From positions 1,925,501 to 1,989,500 of the forward strand of contig NZ_JAPDFL010000001.1 of NCBI RefSeq assembly GCF_025949695.1: a stretch of DNA of 64,000 bases. The letters run 5' to 3'. The notes under the pieces are model-generated. The model was not told where the DNA came from. It saw nothing but the letters and a program-made list of their open reading frames with translations, and did not search any database. A program made the translations under genes and the position numbers. The stretch comes from Pararhodobacter zhoushanensis. GTDB lineage: Bacteria; Pseudomonadota; Alphaproteobacteria; Rhodobacterales; Rhodobacteraceae. This document shows, piece by piece, positions 25,961-35,858 of the stretch (positions are counted from its first letter, which is position 1; each line of letters opens with the position of its first letter).

Positions 25961-28450
25961 TCAGGGGCGGGGTTCAAGGCGGGTCACCCCGACACCCCCG
26001 GCGCGGGCCAGATCGGGGTCCAGCGTCATCGGGATATATTCGCCGCGCCGCCAGAGCACGCCGAGGTCGTCATAGTGCCGGCTGAGCGGGTGGCCCGACT
26101 CGCCGGTCGAGATGATGAACACGCTCGCCTCAGGGTCGCCCATGTCATAGACGCCGCGATAGCCTGCGCCATGCACGTTCAGATACGGCTCGCGTGCGCC
26201 CGGAGGGCCGCCGCGCGTCAGACCGCGCATCAGCGTGTTGTCGCCGCCGCTGGTCGATTGGCGGATGTTGACGAAATGGCGCAGGATCGGCACGTCGCCC
26301 AGCACCGGGTGGTCATGCGTCGCCTGATGGGCATCGCCCCAGCGCCAGCTTTCGATCGCCGGGCCATAGGCCTGTTCCAGCTCCAGCAGCGCCGCATCCA
26401 GCGCCGTGCGCGCGATGTCGACGCAGCTTTCCACCACCGCCGACTGCACCACATCACACCAGACGCCTGCGCCGTCCGTGTTGCGGAACACCCGTTCGAT
26501 GAACTCGGGCTCCATATGGGTGAACATGTCGGTCGAGGGGCCAAGTTCGTCGCGGATCAGGCGGAACTGCAGCTCGCGCATCCACGCGGCGTAGATCAGC
26601 GGCTCGGGCAGATGCTCGGACATCTCGCCGTTCCAGTCGGCCAGCAGTTGCAGCGCCAGCTGGCGCTGCGCCTCGGGCGTGCCGGGGTTGGCGGGGGTGT
26701 CCTGAAACCACAGCTCGGCCCCGACCAGAGGCAGCAGCGTGCGCGCGGCCTGACTGACGGTATCGAGCTGCGCCTCGATGAAGCTTTCGCGCGTGTGGAC
26801 CGAGCGCTGGCGCATCAGCCGCACCCAGCGCTGAATGCGCGTGGTATCGCCCCAGTCAAAGCTGACATGCAGCGGGAAAGGGCGGTCGAGCGGCTTGTTG
26901 TTGGTATTGCCCAGCAGGCCGGTCAGCGGATCGACAAAGCGTGGGTTCGACGCATAGGGGAACGTCCCCTCCCAGCGCGCGTTGGGGTCGGCACCGGGGG
27001 CGGGCATACGGCCTTGCGTCGGATGGGCAGCATTGCGGCGGGGCATGCGGCCGATCATCTGCATGGCGATATGGTCGTGGTCGATCAGCGTCAGGTTCTG
27101 TGACGGCGCGACATACATCTCGCCCGCTTCCAGCGCTTCATCCACCGACTGCGAGCGCATGATGCCAATCGCCGCGCTCATCGAGGTGTCGTCGCCGGTC
27201 AGCGCCGTCCAGCTCAGCGCTGCGACCTGACCGGGCGGGGTGATCGCGGCCAGCGCGTAATGCGAGCCGGGCAGGATCGGGCCATTCTCGGACCAGCGCA
27301 GGGTGATCGTCACCGGATCGCTGTCAGCGACCTGAATGATCGAGCGGCGGGTTTCGAACTCGGCCCAACCGGTCGGCGTGCGGTAGCGCTGGGTGGTGTC
27401 GGGATCCAGTTCCTCAAGGAAAAGATCCTGATCGTCCATGTAGCTTGAGGTCAGCGCCCAACCCAAAGCCTCGGATCGGCCGACCAGCACCGCCGGGATG
27501 CCCGGGATGGTGCCGCCGGTGACCGCGCCGGTGCTCAGCTCAAGCCGCGCCAGATACCAGATTGTCGGTGCGGTGAAGCCCAGATGCGGGTCATTGGCCA
27601 GCAGCGTGCCGCCATTCGCCGCGCGCTGCGGTCCCGCTGCCCAGACGTTCGAGGCCCCCGCCATGGCAGACGACGTGAAAGGCGAAAAATCCTCCCCCGG
27701 TGCCTGTCCGGGGACCGACGGGGCCATGGCCAGTTGCGTATCGGTCAGCGTCGGGAACAGGCTGGCGAAATCGGGCAGGGCGGCAAGGCCCGAACCGTCG
27801 TCGATCGGCATCAGATCGTTGACACGCTCTTCGCCGATCAGGGCCGACAAACGCGCGTGCTGCACTTCATTTTCCAGATGGCCCGACAATTGCACGGCCA
27901 TCAGCTTGATCATCGCAAGGGAATCAGCCGGTTGCCACAAGCCGATCTCGCCGGGGAACAGGAAGTATTCCGGCGCACCCCGGCCCAGAGCCCGGTCATT
28001 GACCAGATTGATCCACGCATTCACGCCGCGCGCATAGGCATCCAGCGCCGTCAGCGTGTCGTCATCCTGCGCGCTGACCGATTCCTGCGCCAGCCCGTAC
28101 AGATCCAGCCGGCGCATCAGCTCATCCGTGCGGATCGTGCGTTCGCCGAAAATCTCGCTCAAGCGGCCCTGTACGGTCCGGCGCATCAGCGTCATCTGCC
28201 ACAGCCGGTCCTGCGCATGGGCAAAGCCCAGCCCAAAGAACACATCCGCGTCGTTATCGGCGAAAATATGCGGGACGGCCCAGGTGTTGCGGGCAATCTC
28301 GACGGTGCCCGAGACGCCCCGAACGCGCCAGTCGGCGTCATAATCGGGCAATGAGCGCGACAGGAAATAATACACCCCGACCACCACCACGACGGACAGC
28401 ACGACGAGTGCGGTCGCAAGACGCAGCAGCCAGCGGAACAGGGTGATCAT
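25961..28450 (-). CDS. penicillin acylase family protein (Ntn hydrolase)
   Basis: 829 residues. An uncleaved or signal-type hydrophobic segment at about 8-32 anchors or exports it. The alpha chain precedes a spacer and the self-cleavage site AGASNVWAAG, which puts the catalytic N-terminal Ser at residue 267; TNNKPLDRPFP is the conserved Asn-containing block. Family members hydrolyse amides such as acyl-homoserine lactones or beta-lactam side chains in the periplasm; quorum quenching is possible but not shown. Start at 28448-28450, before RWLLRLATAL. A 37-base gap leads to the ATPase gene. Confidence 0.88.
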   Translation of the reverse strand: MITLFRWLLRLATALVVLSVVVVVGVYYFLSRSLPDYDADWRVRGVSGTVEIARNTWAVPHIFADNDADVFFGLGFAHAQDRLWQMTLMRRTVQGRLSEIFGERTIRTDELMRRLDLYGLAQESVSAQDDDTLTALDAYARGVNAWINLVNDRALGRGAPEYFLFPGEIGLWQPADSLAMIKLMAVQLSGHLENEVQHARLSALIGEERVNDLMPIDDGSGLAALPDFASLFPTLTDTQLAMAPSVPGQAPGEDFSPFTSSAMAGASNVWAAGPQRAANGGTLLANDPHLGFTAPTIWYLARLELSTGAVTGGTIPGIPAVLVGRSEALGWALTSSYMDDQDLFLEELDPDTTQRYRTPTGWAEFETRRSIIQVADSDPVTITLRWSENGPILPGSHYALAAITPPGQVAALSWTALTGDDTSMSAAIGIMRSQSVDEALEAGEMYVAPSQNLTLIDHDHIAMQMIGRMPRRNAAHPTQGRMPAPGADPNARWEGTFPYASNPRFVDPLTGLLGNTNNKPLDRPFPLHVSFDWGDTTRIQRWVRLMRQRSVHTRESFIEAQLDTVSQAARTLLPLVGAELWFQDTPANPGTPEAQRQLALQLLADWNGEMSEHLPEPLIYAAWMRELQFRLIRDELGPSTDMFTHMEPEFIERVFRNTDGAGVWCDVVQSAVVESCVDIARTALDAALLELEQAYGPAIESWRWGDAHQATHDHPVLGDVPILRHFVNIRQSTSGGDNTLMRGLTRGGPPGAREPYLNVHGAGYRGVYDMGDPEASVFIISTGESGHPLSRHYDDLGVLWRRGEYIPMTLDPDLARAGGVGVTRLEPRP

Positions 28451-28548
28451 GGGGGTGGCCTCGTTGTGTTGACCTCGGAACCAGGTTCGTTTCCTATGAT
28501 CTTGGGCGCGCGAGCGCAATTCAAACCAGCGGCAGTAAGGGGACGGAC

Positions 28549-29430
28549 ATGGCACGGGTGGCATTTCTGGGCTTGGGGGTCATGGGCTATCCCATGGCGG
28601 GGCATCTGGCAAAGGCCGGGCACGAGGTAACGGTGTATAACCGCACCGCCGCCAAGGCAGAGAAATGGGCCGCCGAGCATGGCGGCAAGGCCGCGCCGAC
28701 CCCGCGCGAAGCCGCGCAAGGGGCTGAGTTTGTGCTGTGTTGCGTCGGTAATGACGCCGATCTGGCCTCGGTCTGCCGGGGCGAGGACGGCGCGTTCGCA
28801 GGCATGAAACCGGGTGCGATCTTTGTCGATCACACAACCGTGTCGGCCAAGATCACCCGCGACCTGGAAGCCGAGGCGCGCGCGGCCGGTCTGGGCTTTG
28901 TCGACGCGCCGGTGTCGGGCGGGCAGGCGGGGGCCGAGAATGGCGTGCTGTCGATCATGTGCGGCGGGGCCGAGGGCGATTATGCGGCTGCCGAGCCGGT
29001 GATGCAGGCCTATGGGCGCACGGTGAAGCGGCTGGGCGAGTCGGGGTCGGGGCAGATCGCCAAGATGATGAACCAGATCTGCATCGCGGGTCTGGTGCAG
29101 GGTCTGGCCGAGGCGCTGCGCTTTGGCGAAAAGGCCGGGATGGACGGCAAGGCGGTGGTCGAGGTCATTCAGGGCGGCGCGGCGGGCAGCTGGCAGATGG
29201 CGAACCGCCACGCCACCATGCTGGACAACAAGTTCGACTATGGCTTCGCCGTCGACTGGATGCGCAAGGATCTGGGCATCTGCCTGCAGACCGGCGACGA
29301 GATCGGCGCGCCGCTGCCGATGACCGCCATGGTCGACCAGTTCTACAAGGACGTGCAAAACATGGGCGGTGGGCGGTGGGATACCTCCTCGCTGATCGCG
29401 CGGTTGCGGCGGGTCGATGGCGATGCTTGA
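28549..29430 (+). CDS. 3-hydroxyisobutyrate dehydrogenase family NAD(P)-dependent oxidoreductase
   Basis: 293 residues of the beta-hydroxyacid dehydrogenase family. Dinucleotide motif [20 protein letters not shown] at the N-terminus, substrate-binding [14 protein letters not shown] at 119-132 and catalytic Lys172 in [11 protein letters not shown]. The family acts on 3-hydroxyisobutyrate, tartronate semialdehyde, serine and similar acids; the exact substrate is not evident. It diverges from the penicillin acylase gene across about 98 bases and overlaps the adenine deaminase gene by 14 bases. Confidence 0.88.
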   Translation: MARVAFLGLGVMGYPMAGHLAKAGHEVTVYNRTAAKAEKWAAEHGGKAAPTPREAAQGAEFVLCCVGNDADLASVCRGEDGAFAGMKPGAIFVDHTTVSAKITRDLEAEARAAGLGFVDAPVSGGQAGAENGVLSIMCGGAEGDYAAAEPVMQAYGRTVKRLGESGSGQIAKMMNQICIAGLVQGLAEALRFGEKAGMDGKAVVEVIQGGAAGSWQMANRHATMLDNKFDYGFAVDWMRKDLGICLQTGDEIGAPLPMTAMVDQFYKDVQNMGGGRWDTSSLIARLRRVDGDA

Positions 29431-31111
29431 GACCCGGATCGCCCAAGGCAGGGGCGACGAGCCTGCCGATCTGGTGCTCAAGGGCGGCGTGGTCTGGGAT
29501 ATGGTCACTGGCGCGAAGATCGCGGGCGATGTGGCGATCTGCGGTGACCGGATCGTCGGGATCGGTGCCGACTATAGCGGCAAGCGCGAGATTGACGTGT
29601 CGGGCAAGCTGCTGGTGCCAGGCTTCATCGACACGCATCTGCATATCGAATCGTCCTGTATCACGCCCTATGAATTCGACCGCTGCGTGCTGCCGCGCGG
29701 CGTGACCACGGCGATCTGCGACCCGCACGAGATCGCCAATGTCGCCGGGCTGACCGGCATTCAGTACTTCCTTGAAGCCAGCGCCCGCACGGTGATGGAT
29801 ATCCGCGTCAACCTGTCCTCGTGTGTGCCTTCCACGCATATGGAGACCTCGGGCGCGGTGCTGACGGCGGCGGACCTGTTGCCGCTGGCGGATCATCCGC
29901 GCGTCATCGGGCTGGCCGAATTCATGAACTATCCGGGCGTGATTTTCCGCGATCCGGGCTGCATGGAGAAACTCAAGGGGTTCGAGGGCCGCCATATCGA
30001 CGGGCATGCGCCGCTGTTGTCGGGGCGCGACCTGAATGCCTATGTCGCGGCGGGTATCCGAACGGAACACGAAGCGACCTCGGCTACTGAGGCGACCGAA
30101 AAGCTGCAAAAGGGGCTGCGGGTGCTGATCCGCGAAGGCTCGGTTTCCAAGGATCTTGAGGCGCTGGCCGAGGTGCTGACACCGGTGACCTCGGCCTATA
30201 TGTGCCTTTGCACCGATGACCGGAACCCGCTGGATATCGCGGAACATGGCCATCTGGACTACATGATCCGCCGGTTGATCGAAAAGGGCCGCGACCCGCT
30301 GTCGGTCTACCGCGCGGCGTCGCTTAGCGCAGCCGAGGCCTTCGGTCTGAAGGATCGCGGCCAGATCGCACCGGGAAAGCGCGCCGATATCGTCGTGCTG
30401 GACGACCCGGCCCAGTGCCGCGCGACGATGGTGTTCTGCGGCGGCGTGCTGGCCGAGGATGCGGCTTTTGCGGCGCGGGAGGTGATCGAACCGGTCGCGC
30501 GCACCTCGGTCCATGTGCCGCCGCTGTCGCCCCAGAGCTTCCGCTATGCCGGCAACAACCCGGAAACCCCGGTCATCGGCATCTGGCCCGGCAAGATCCT
30601 GACCGAACACCTGCGCCTGCAGATCCCAGCGACCGATGGCGACAAACGCCCGGATCCCGCGCAGGATCTGGCGCGGATCACGGTGATCGAGCGGCACGGC
30701 GAAAACGGCAACATCGCCAATGGCTTCGTGCGCGGCTTTACCCTGAAACGCGGGGCGATTGCCTCGACCGTCTGCCATGACCACCACAACATCGCTGTGA
30801 TCGGCGTCGATTACGCCGACATGGCGCTGGCCGCGCAGCGGCTGGGGCAGATCGAAGGCGGCTTTGTGGTGGTTGAAGGCGGCAAGGTGCTTGCCGAACT
30901 CGCGCTGCCAGTCGCCGGGCTGATGTCGCTGGAACCGTTCGAGTTCGTCCGTGACCGGCTGGTGGCCCTGCGCGAAGCGGCCCGGTCGCTGGGGGTCGAG
31001 CTGGAAGAGCCTTTCCTGCAACTCGCCTTCGTCGCGCTGCCGGTCATCCCCCATCTCAAGATCACCGATCTGGGCATGGTCGATGTCGACAGGTTCGAAG
31101 TGATCGGGTGA
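29417..31111 (+). CDS. ade: adenine deaminase
   Basis: 564 residues, normal for the bacterial Ade (AdeC) family of the amidohydrolase superfamily. Metal motif [19 protein letters not shown], then [15 protein letters not shown] and CTDDRNP carry the expected ligands, and the C-terminal domain with [13 protein letters not shown] is family-specific. It converts adenine to hypoxanthine and ammonia. The start overlaps the dehydrogenase gene by 14 bases; a second ATG two codons later is equally possible. A very strong hairpin follows seven bases after the stop. Confidence 0.92.
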   Translation: MAMLETRIAQGRGDEPADLVLKGGVVWDMVTGAKIAGDVAICGDRIVGIGADYSGKREIDVSGKLLVPGFIDTHLHIESSCITPYEFDRCVLPRGVTTAICDPHEIANVAGLTGIQYFLEASARTVMDIRVNLSSCVPSTHMETSGAVLTAADLLPLADHPRVIGLAEFMNYPGVIFRDPGCMEKLKGFEGRHIDGHAPLLSGRDLNAYVAAGIRTEHEATSATEATEKLQKGLRVLIREGSVSKDLEALAEVLTPVTSAYMCLCTDDRNPLDIAEHGHLDYMIRRLIEKGRDPLSVYRAASLSAAEAFGLKDRGQIAPGKRADIVVLDDPAQCRATMVFCGGVLAEDAAFAAREVIEPVARTSVHVPPLSPQSFRYAGNNPETPVIGIWPGKILTEHLRLQIPATDGDKRPDPAQDLARITVIERHGENGNIANGFVRGFTLKRGAIASTVCHDHHNIAVIGVDYADMALAAQRLGQIEGGFVVVEGGKVLAELALPVAGLMSLEPFEFVRDRLVALREAARSLGVELEEPFLQLAFVALPVIPHLKITDLGMVDVDRFEVIG

Positions 31112-31117
31112 GCGGGT

Positions 31118-31154
31118 GGCGGCGGGCGGGGGCATCGAGCCCCCGCCCGCCGCC
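31118..31154 (+). terminator. 16-bp perfect GC hairpin after adenine deaminase
   Basis: GGCGGCGGGCGGGGGC and its exact complement are separated by ATCGA. It lies immediately after the adenine deaminase stop. There is no T-tract, so termination or 3'-end protection is inferred from position and stem strength. Confidence 0.55.
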
Positions 31155-31216
31155 CGCGCGTTCCGCGCGCAACAGAGAGGGGGCTAGCCCCCCTCGGGCC
31201 GTTCCGGCCCTTCACC

Positions 31217-31340
31217 CCCCAGGATATTTAGAGGAGCAAAGAGGCGCGGTTTCTTTGCTCTTTTAAATATCCACGGGGATTTTCAAGGGGAGCGTGCTCC
31301 CCTTGAAGCAGGGGGTCCGGGGGCGGCGGCCCCCCGGCAC
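31217..31340. repeat. intergenic palindromic repeat, copy A
   Basis: First a long dyad (GATATTTAGAGGAGCAAAGA and TCTTTGCTCTTTTAAATATC around 31223-31271), then the shared core AAATATCC-ACGGGG, an AAGGGGAGCGTGCTCCCCTT palindrome and GGGGGTCCGGGGG. It sits between the convergent adenine deaminase and metal-binding protein genes and could terminate both. Confidence 0.7.
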
Positions 31341-31347
31341 CTGTGGG

Positions 31348-32250
31348 TCAGGGCAAGACAGAGGCGGGAAGCGGCAGGACCGTGCCACCGAGCGCCTCGG
31401 TAATCGTGGTCACATTGGCAACGATCATGCCGGGCCATGTATCGGCCCCCGATCCCGCTTCGCCCAGCGCGTCGGAATAGAGCGAGCCGCCGATGCTGAG
31501 CGTATGGCCCTTGGACGCCGCGGCCTCGACCAGCGCTCGGACGGCGCGGGGGTTGAGGGTGGTTTCGATAAAAGCTGCGGGCACCTGCCGGTCGGCGGCC
31601 AGCTGCGCGGTGGCGTCGATGTCGGCGATCGAGGCTTCGGATTCCGTGGAAATCCCCTGGATCGCGGCGTTCTCAAGCCCGTAGGCACGCGAAAAATAGT
31701 GGAAAGCGTCATGCGCGGTCAGCAGCACGCGCTGCGCTTCGGGAATGGTCGCCAGCGTGTCGCGTGCCCAGAGGTCCAGCGCCTCGGCCCGGGCGATTTC
31801 GCTGTCGCGCCCTGCGGCGATCTGCTCGGCACACGCGGGCGCAAGCTCTGCAAGCACCTCGGCCAGCGCCGGGAAGGTCGTCGCCCAGAGCCCCGGGTCC
31901 ATCCAGATATGCGGGTCGGGCGCGTCGCCGTGCAGCAGCAGGCGTTCTGGCTCGACCGACGGACCCAGCACCGCCGCGCCGACGCGCTCCAGAATCGCAC
32001 CCAGCCGCCCCTCCAGCCCCAGCCCCAGCGAGACGATGCGATCGGCGCTGCGCAGCAGGGCCACATCCGAAGGCCGCGCCTGATAGAGATGGGGGTCCAG
32101 CCCCGGCCCGATCAGGACCTCGACCTGCACACAGTCACCCGCCATGCGCTGGGCCGGGTCGCCGATCATGCCGATCGTGGCCAGCAGGACGGGTTGGGCC
32201 GCCGCGGGCGAGGCGACTAGCAAGGCGAGGGCAGTCAGGGTCTTGCGCAT
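31348..32250 (-). CDS. zinc/manganese ABC transporter substrate-binding protein (ZnuA/TroA family)
   Basis: 300 residues with a signal peptide (MRKTLTALALLVASPAAAQ). Cluster A-I metal ligands: His in GLDPHLYQ, His in PDPHIWMDP, His in TAHDAFHYF and an acidic ligand in GGSLYSDALG. The His-rich loop typical of many ZnuA proteins is absent, so Mn or Fe specificity is as likely as Zn. No ATPase or permease gene is beside it, so it must use a transporter encoded elsewhere, or its partners have moved. The ATG at 32248-32250 starts the signal peptide. Confidence 0.85.
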   Translation of the reverse strand: MRKTLTALALLVASPAAAQPVLLATIGMIGDPAQRMAGDCVQVEVLIGPGLDPHLYQARPSDVALLRSADRIVSLGLGLEGRLGAILERVGAAVLGPSVEPERLLLHGDAPDPHIWMDPGLWATTFPALAEVLAELAPACAEQIAAGRDSEIARAEALDLWARDTLATIPEAQRVLLTAHDAFHYFSRAYGLENAAIQGISTESEASIADIDATAQLAADRQVPAAFIETTLNPRAVRALVEAAASKGHTLSIGGSLYSDALGEAGSGADTWPGMIVANVTTITEALGGTVLPLPASVLP

Positions 32251-32406
32251 GAAGGCTCCAGGGTTGTCGTGCAACAGGTAGAGGGTTCGTGGCGGCGGAA
32301 CAAGGTGAGCGCTGCTGATCGGATTTTCCGATCAATTGGCCGCGAAAATGCGAATTGCCAGCGCGACCGGGCTGCGCTCATATGAGCACAGAGAACGGAG
32401 AGCGGC

Positions 32407-34823
32407 ATGGTCGAGACAGCGCGTGTGGTGATCATCGGGGGAGGGGCCGTCGGCGCCTCGGCGCTCTATCATCTGGCGCTGGCGGGTTGGACCGATTGCC
32501 TGCTGCTCGAGCGCAACGAGCTGACCGCAGGCTCGACCTGGCACGCGGCGGGCAATGTGCCGACCTTTTCGTCGTCCTGGTCGATCATGAACATGCAACG
32601 CTATTCGGCCAGCCTTTATCGCGGTTTGGGCGATGCTGTCGGCTATCCGATGAACTATCATGTCACCGGCTCCGTGCGGCTGGGCCACACGCAAGAGCGG
32701 CTGCGCGAGTTCCACAAGGTTGTCGGCATGGGGCGCACACAGGGCATGGATCTGGCGATCCTCAGCCCCGGCGAGATCCGCAGCCGCTACCCGTTCCTTG
32801 AAACCCACGACCTGACCGGCGCGCTCTATGATCCGTATGACGGCGACATCGACCCCGCGCAGCTGACCCAGGCGCTGGCGGCGGGCGCGCGCCAGCTGGG
32901 CGCCCGGATCGAGCGGTTCCGCCCGGTGACCGCCGCGCGATGGGAGAAGGGCGAATGGGTGCTCGACACGCCCAAGGGCGAGGTGCGCTGCGAATATGTG
33001 GTGAACGCGGCCGGCTATTACGCCGCGCGCGTCGGCGCGCTGTTCGGGCGCCGCGTGCCGATGATGGTGATGAGCCATCAATATCTGCTGTTCGATACCA
33101 TCCCCGAGCTGGAAGCATGGTCCAAGGAGACCGGCGGCAAGCTGCCCTTGCTGCGCGACGTCGACAGCTCGTATTACCTGCGGCAAGAGAAGATGGGCTT
33201 CAACCTTGGCCCTTATGAAAACCCCTGCCGCGCGCATTGGGCCACGCCCGATGACCCGATGCCCGAGGATTTCAGCTTTCAGCTCTATCCCGATGATCTG
33301 GACCGGCTTGAATGGCACATGGCCGACGCGATGGCCCGCGTGCCGCTCCTGGAAAAGGCCAAGCTGCAAAAGGTCATCAACGGCCCGATCCCCTATACCC
33401 CTGACGGCAACCCGCTGATCGGCCCGATGCCCGGCGTGCCCAATGCGTTTGAGGCCTGCGTGTTCACCTTCGGCATCTGTCAGGCCGGGGGGCGGGCAAG
33501 GTGTTGGCCGAATGGGTAACCCAAGGCGGCACGGAATGGGACATGTGGTCGTGTGACCCGCGCCGCTTTACCGGGTTCGAGGGGCAGGATTACTGCGTCG
33601 CCAAGGGGATGGAGGTCTATGGCCACGAATACGGCATCCATTTCCCCATGGCGCGCTGGCCTGCCGGGGCGGATCAGAAGCGCTCGCCCGTGCACGAGCG
33701 GGTGGTCGCGCTGGGCGGCCAGATGGCCCCTTATAATGGCTGGGAACGCGCCGAGTGGTTCGCCCGGCCCGGCGACGACACCTCCTGGGAGGCCACGCAG
33801 ACCTTCCACCGTGACGGTCCGTGGGCCGAGCGGATCAGGGCCGAATGCGAGGCGGTGCGCGATGGCTGCGGCGTGCTGGACCTTCCCGGCTTCACCCGCC
33901 TGCGCGTTACCGGACCGGGTGCGCACGACCATGTTGCCAGCCTGATCAGCGGCAAGATGCCTGCGCCGGGCCGCATCGGGCTGGCCTATTTCCCCGATCA
34001 TCGCGGCCGTATCCTGACCGAGATGACGGTGATGAACGAGGGCCGCGACGCGGTCGGCCTGATCACCGCCGCCGTCGCCCAGCTGCACGACCGCGCGGTG
34101 CTCGAACGCGGCCTGCCCGCGGGCTGCCAGATCGAAGACCACTCGGACGCCGCCACCTGCTTCATCGTCACCGGGCCAAAGGCGCGTAGCCTGCTGACCC
34201 CGCTCACCGATGCAGACCTGACGCTGCCCTGGCTGTCGGTTCAGCACGCCAGCGTGGCAGGACACCGCTGCGCCCTGATCCGCGTCTCTTTCGCCGGAGA
34301 ACTCGGCTGGGAGCTGCACAGCAGCCTCAGCGACGCCCCCGCGCTCTACGACGCACTTCTTGCCGCCGGGGCCACCCCCTTCGGCATGAAGGCCTTGAAC
34401 GCGCTGCGCATCGAGAAAGCCTACCGGGCGTGGAAAGGCGACCTCTCGACCGACTATTCCCTGCTGCAGGGCGGGCTTGAGCGCTTCATCGACTGGTCCA
34501 AAGACTTCCCCGGCAAAGCCCCGCTTGAGGCCGAACGCCAGCACGGCCCGGCGAGGCGCTTCACCTCCCTCACCGTCGACGCCCCCGATTTCGACCCGCC
34601 CTATATGGCCAATATCTGGTGCGGTGATCAGATCGTCGGTGAGGTCACCTCGGCCGCCTGGGGGCACCGCGTCAATGCCTGTGTCGCGCTGGGCATGATC
34701 CGCGCCGACCTTGCAACCCCGGGAACAGACGTGCAGATCGAGATCTATGGCGAGCGCCGCCCGGCCACGATCCAAGGCCCCGGCCCGCTCTGGGATCCAC
34801 GTAACGAAAGACTGCGCGCATGA
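32407..34823 (+). pseudogene. dimethylglycine dehydrogenase-like FAD oxidoreductase/GcvT fusion, frameshifted at a G run
   Basis: N-terminal half: FAD fold VVIIGGGAVGASALYHLALAG and GSTWHAAG, whose His is the covalent FAD site in dimethylglycine and sarcosine dehydrogenases. The frame breaks after GICQAGG (stop at 33519) and resumes in another frame at LAEWVTQGGTEWDMW, through a GcvT-type tetrahydrofolate-binding half (about 430-805). One more G in the six-G run at 33487-33492 gives QAGGAGKVLAEW and a single 805-residue protein of normal length. It would oxidatively demethylate an N-methyl compound and pass the carbon to THF. The end overlaps the next ATG. Confidence 0.88.
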
Positions 34824-35848
34824 GCATTTTCTGTCCTGAAATATCCACGGGGGTTTCCAAAGGGGGAGTGTACTCCCCCTTTGGCGAGGGGGCTCCGGGG
34901 GGCGAGCAGCCCCCCGGTTCTGCGTCAGACCGTGGCGCGAGCAGCCCGCTGCCACCAACAGTCACCCTCCTTGACGGCGGGATGGGACAAGAGCTGATCC
35001 GACGCGGCGGTGATAATCCCTCGCCGCTCTGGGCGACGCGGGTGATGATCGACCACCCCGGTCTGGTGCAGGCGATCCACGCCGATTACTTCGCCGCCGG
35101 CGCCAGCCTTGCCACGACCAATACCTACGCGATCCACCACGACCGGTTGGTCAATAACGCGATGGATCATCGGTTTGCCCAACTGCATGAGGCAGCACTT
35201 GATGAGGCCGCCGCCGCCCGCAAAGCGCATGGCACGGGCCTGATCGCCGGCTCTACCGGCCCGCTGGGCGCGTCCTACCGCAGCGATCTGATGCCGCCGC
35301 CGGAAAAAGCCGCCGCGCTCTATGCCGAGATCGCCGCGATCCTCGCCCCCCGCGTGGACGTGATCATCGGCGAGACGCTGGCCACGCTTTCCAACGTCCG
35401 TGCCTTCCTTGACGGCACCGCACAGGGCGCGCCAAACACGCCGCGCTGGATTTCCGTCACGGTCGAGGATCGCGACGGCACTCTCCTGCGCTCGGGCGAG
35501 CCGCTGACCGACCTTGCCGATCTGGCGCAGCAGGCCGATGCCGTGCTGGTCAACTGTTCGTCGCCCGAGGCGATTGATCAGGCGATGCCGATCCTTGCGA
35601 CCTTCGGCAAACCCTTCGGCGGACAGGGCAACGGGTTCCAGCAGATCACCTCGGATTTCCTCAAGGCCAATCCGACCGTCGACGCGCTGACCAACCGTCC
35701 CGAGATGACGCCCGAGCGCTACGCCGACTTCGCCATGGGCTGGGTCGCGCAGGGGGCCACCCTGATCGGGGGCTGCTGCGAAACCGTGCCCGACCACATC
35801 GCCGCCATCGCCCACCGCCTGCGCGCGGCGGGTTATCCCATCGCCTGA
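34820..35848 (+). CDS. homocysteine S-methyltransferase family protein with repeat-encoded N-terminus
   Basis: 342 residues as read. The family domain starts near residue 48 ([17 protein letters not shown]) and is complete; zinc ligands are Cys in [10 protein letters not shown] and the pair in [11 protein letters not shown]. The ATG overlaps the previous stop (ATGA), but residues 7 to about 34 are a translation of intergenic repeat copy B at 34839-34919. The only other possible start before the domain is a GTG inside the repeat. Relatives use betaine, S-methylmethionine or similar donors to make methionine. Its place between two demethylating flavoproteins suggests a betaine-type methyl donor (inference). 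Confidence 0.85.
   Translation: MSIFCPEISTGVSKGGVYSPFGEGAPGGEQPPGSASDRGASSPLPPTVTLLDGGMGQELIRRGGDNPSPLWATRVMIDHPGLVQAIHADYFAAGASLATTNTYAIHHDRLVNNAMDHRFAQLHEAALDEAAAARKAHGTGLIAGSTGPLGASYRSDLMPPPEKAAALYAEIAAILAPRVDVIIGETLATLSNVRAFLDGTAQGAPNTPRWISVTVEDRDGTLLRSGEPLTDLADLAQQADAVLVNCSSPEAIDQAMPILATFGKPFGGQGNGFQQITSDFLKANPTVDALTNRPEMTPERYADFAMGWVAQGATLIGGCCETVPDHIAAIAHRLRAAGYPIA
34839..34919 (+). repeat. intergenic palindromic repeat, copy B, inside a coding start
   Basis: AAATATCCACGGGG, an AAAGGGGGAG/TGTA/CTCCCCCTTT palindrome and a GGGGGGCGAGCAGCCCCCC hairpin. Unlike the other copies it is read in frame at the 5' end of the homocysteine methyltransferase gene. Confidence 0.75.
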
Positions 35849-35858
35849 GGTGTCGCCC

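Noticed and set aside
29165..31135. A 656-codon minus-strand frame opposite adenine deaminase
   Set aside because: Same reason: composition is that of an antisense shadow, and the plus strand has a complete, motif-bearing enzyme.
31217..31340. Insertion sequence remnant
   Set aside because: No transposase fragment, terminal repeat pair or target duplication. The copies are short hairpins at gene ends.
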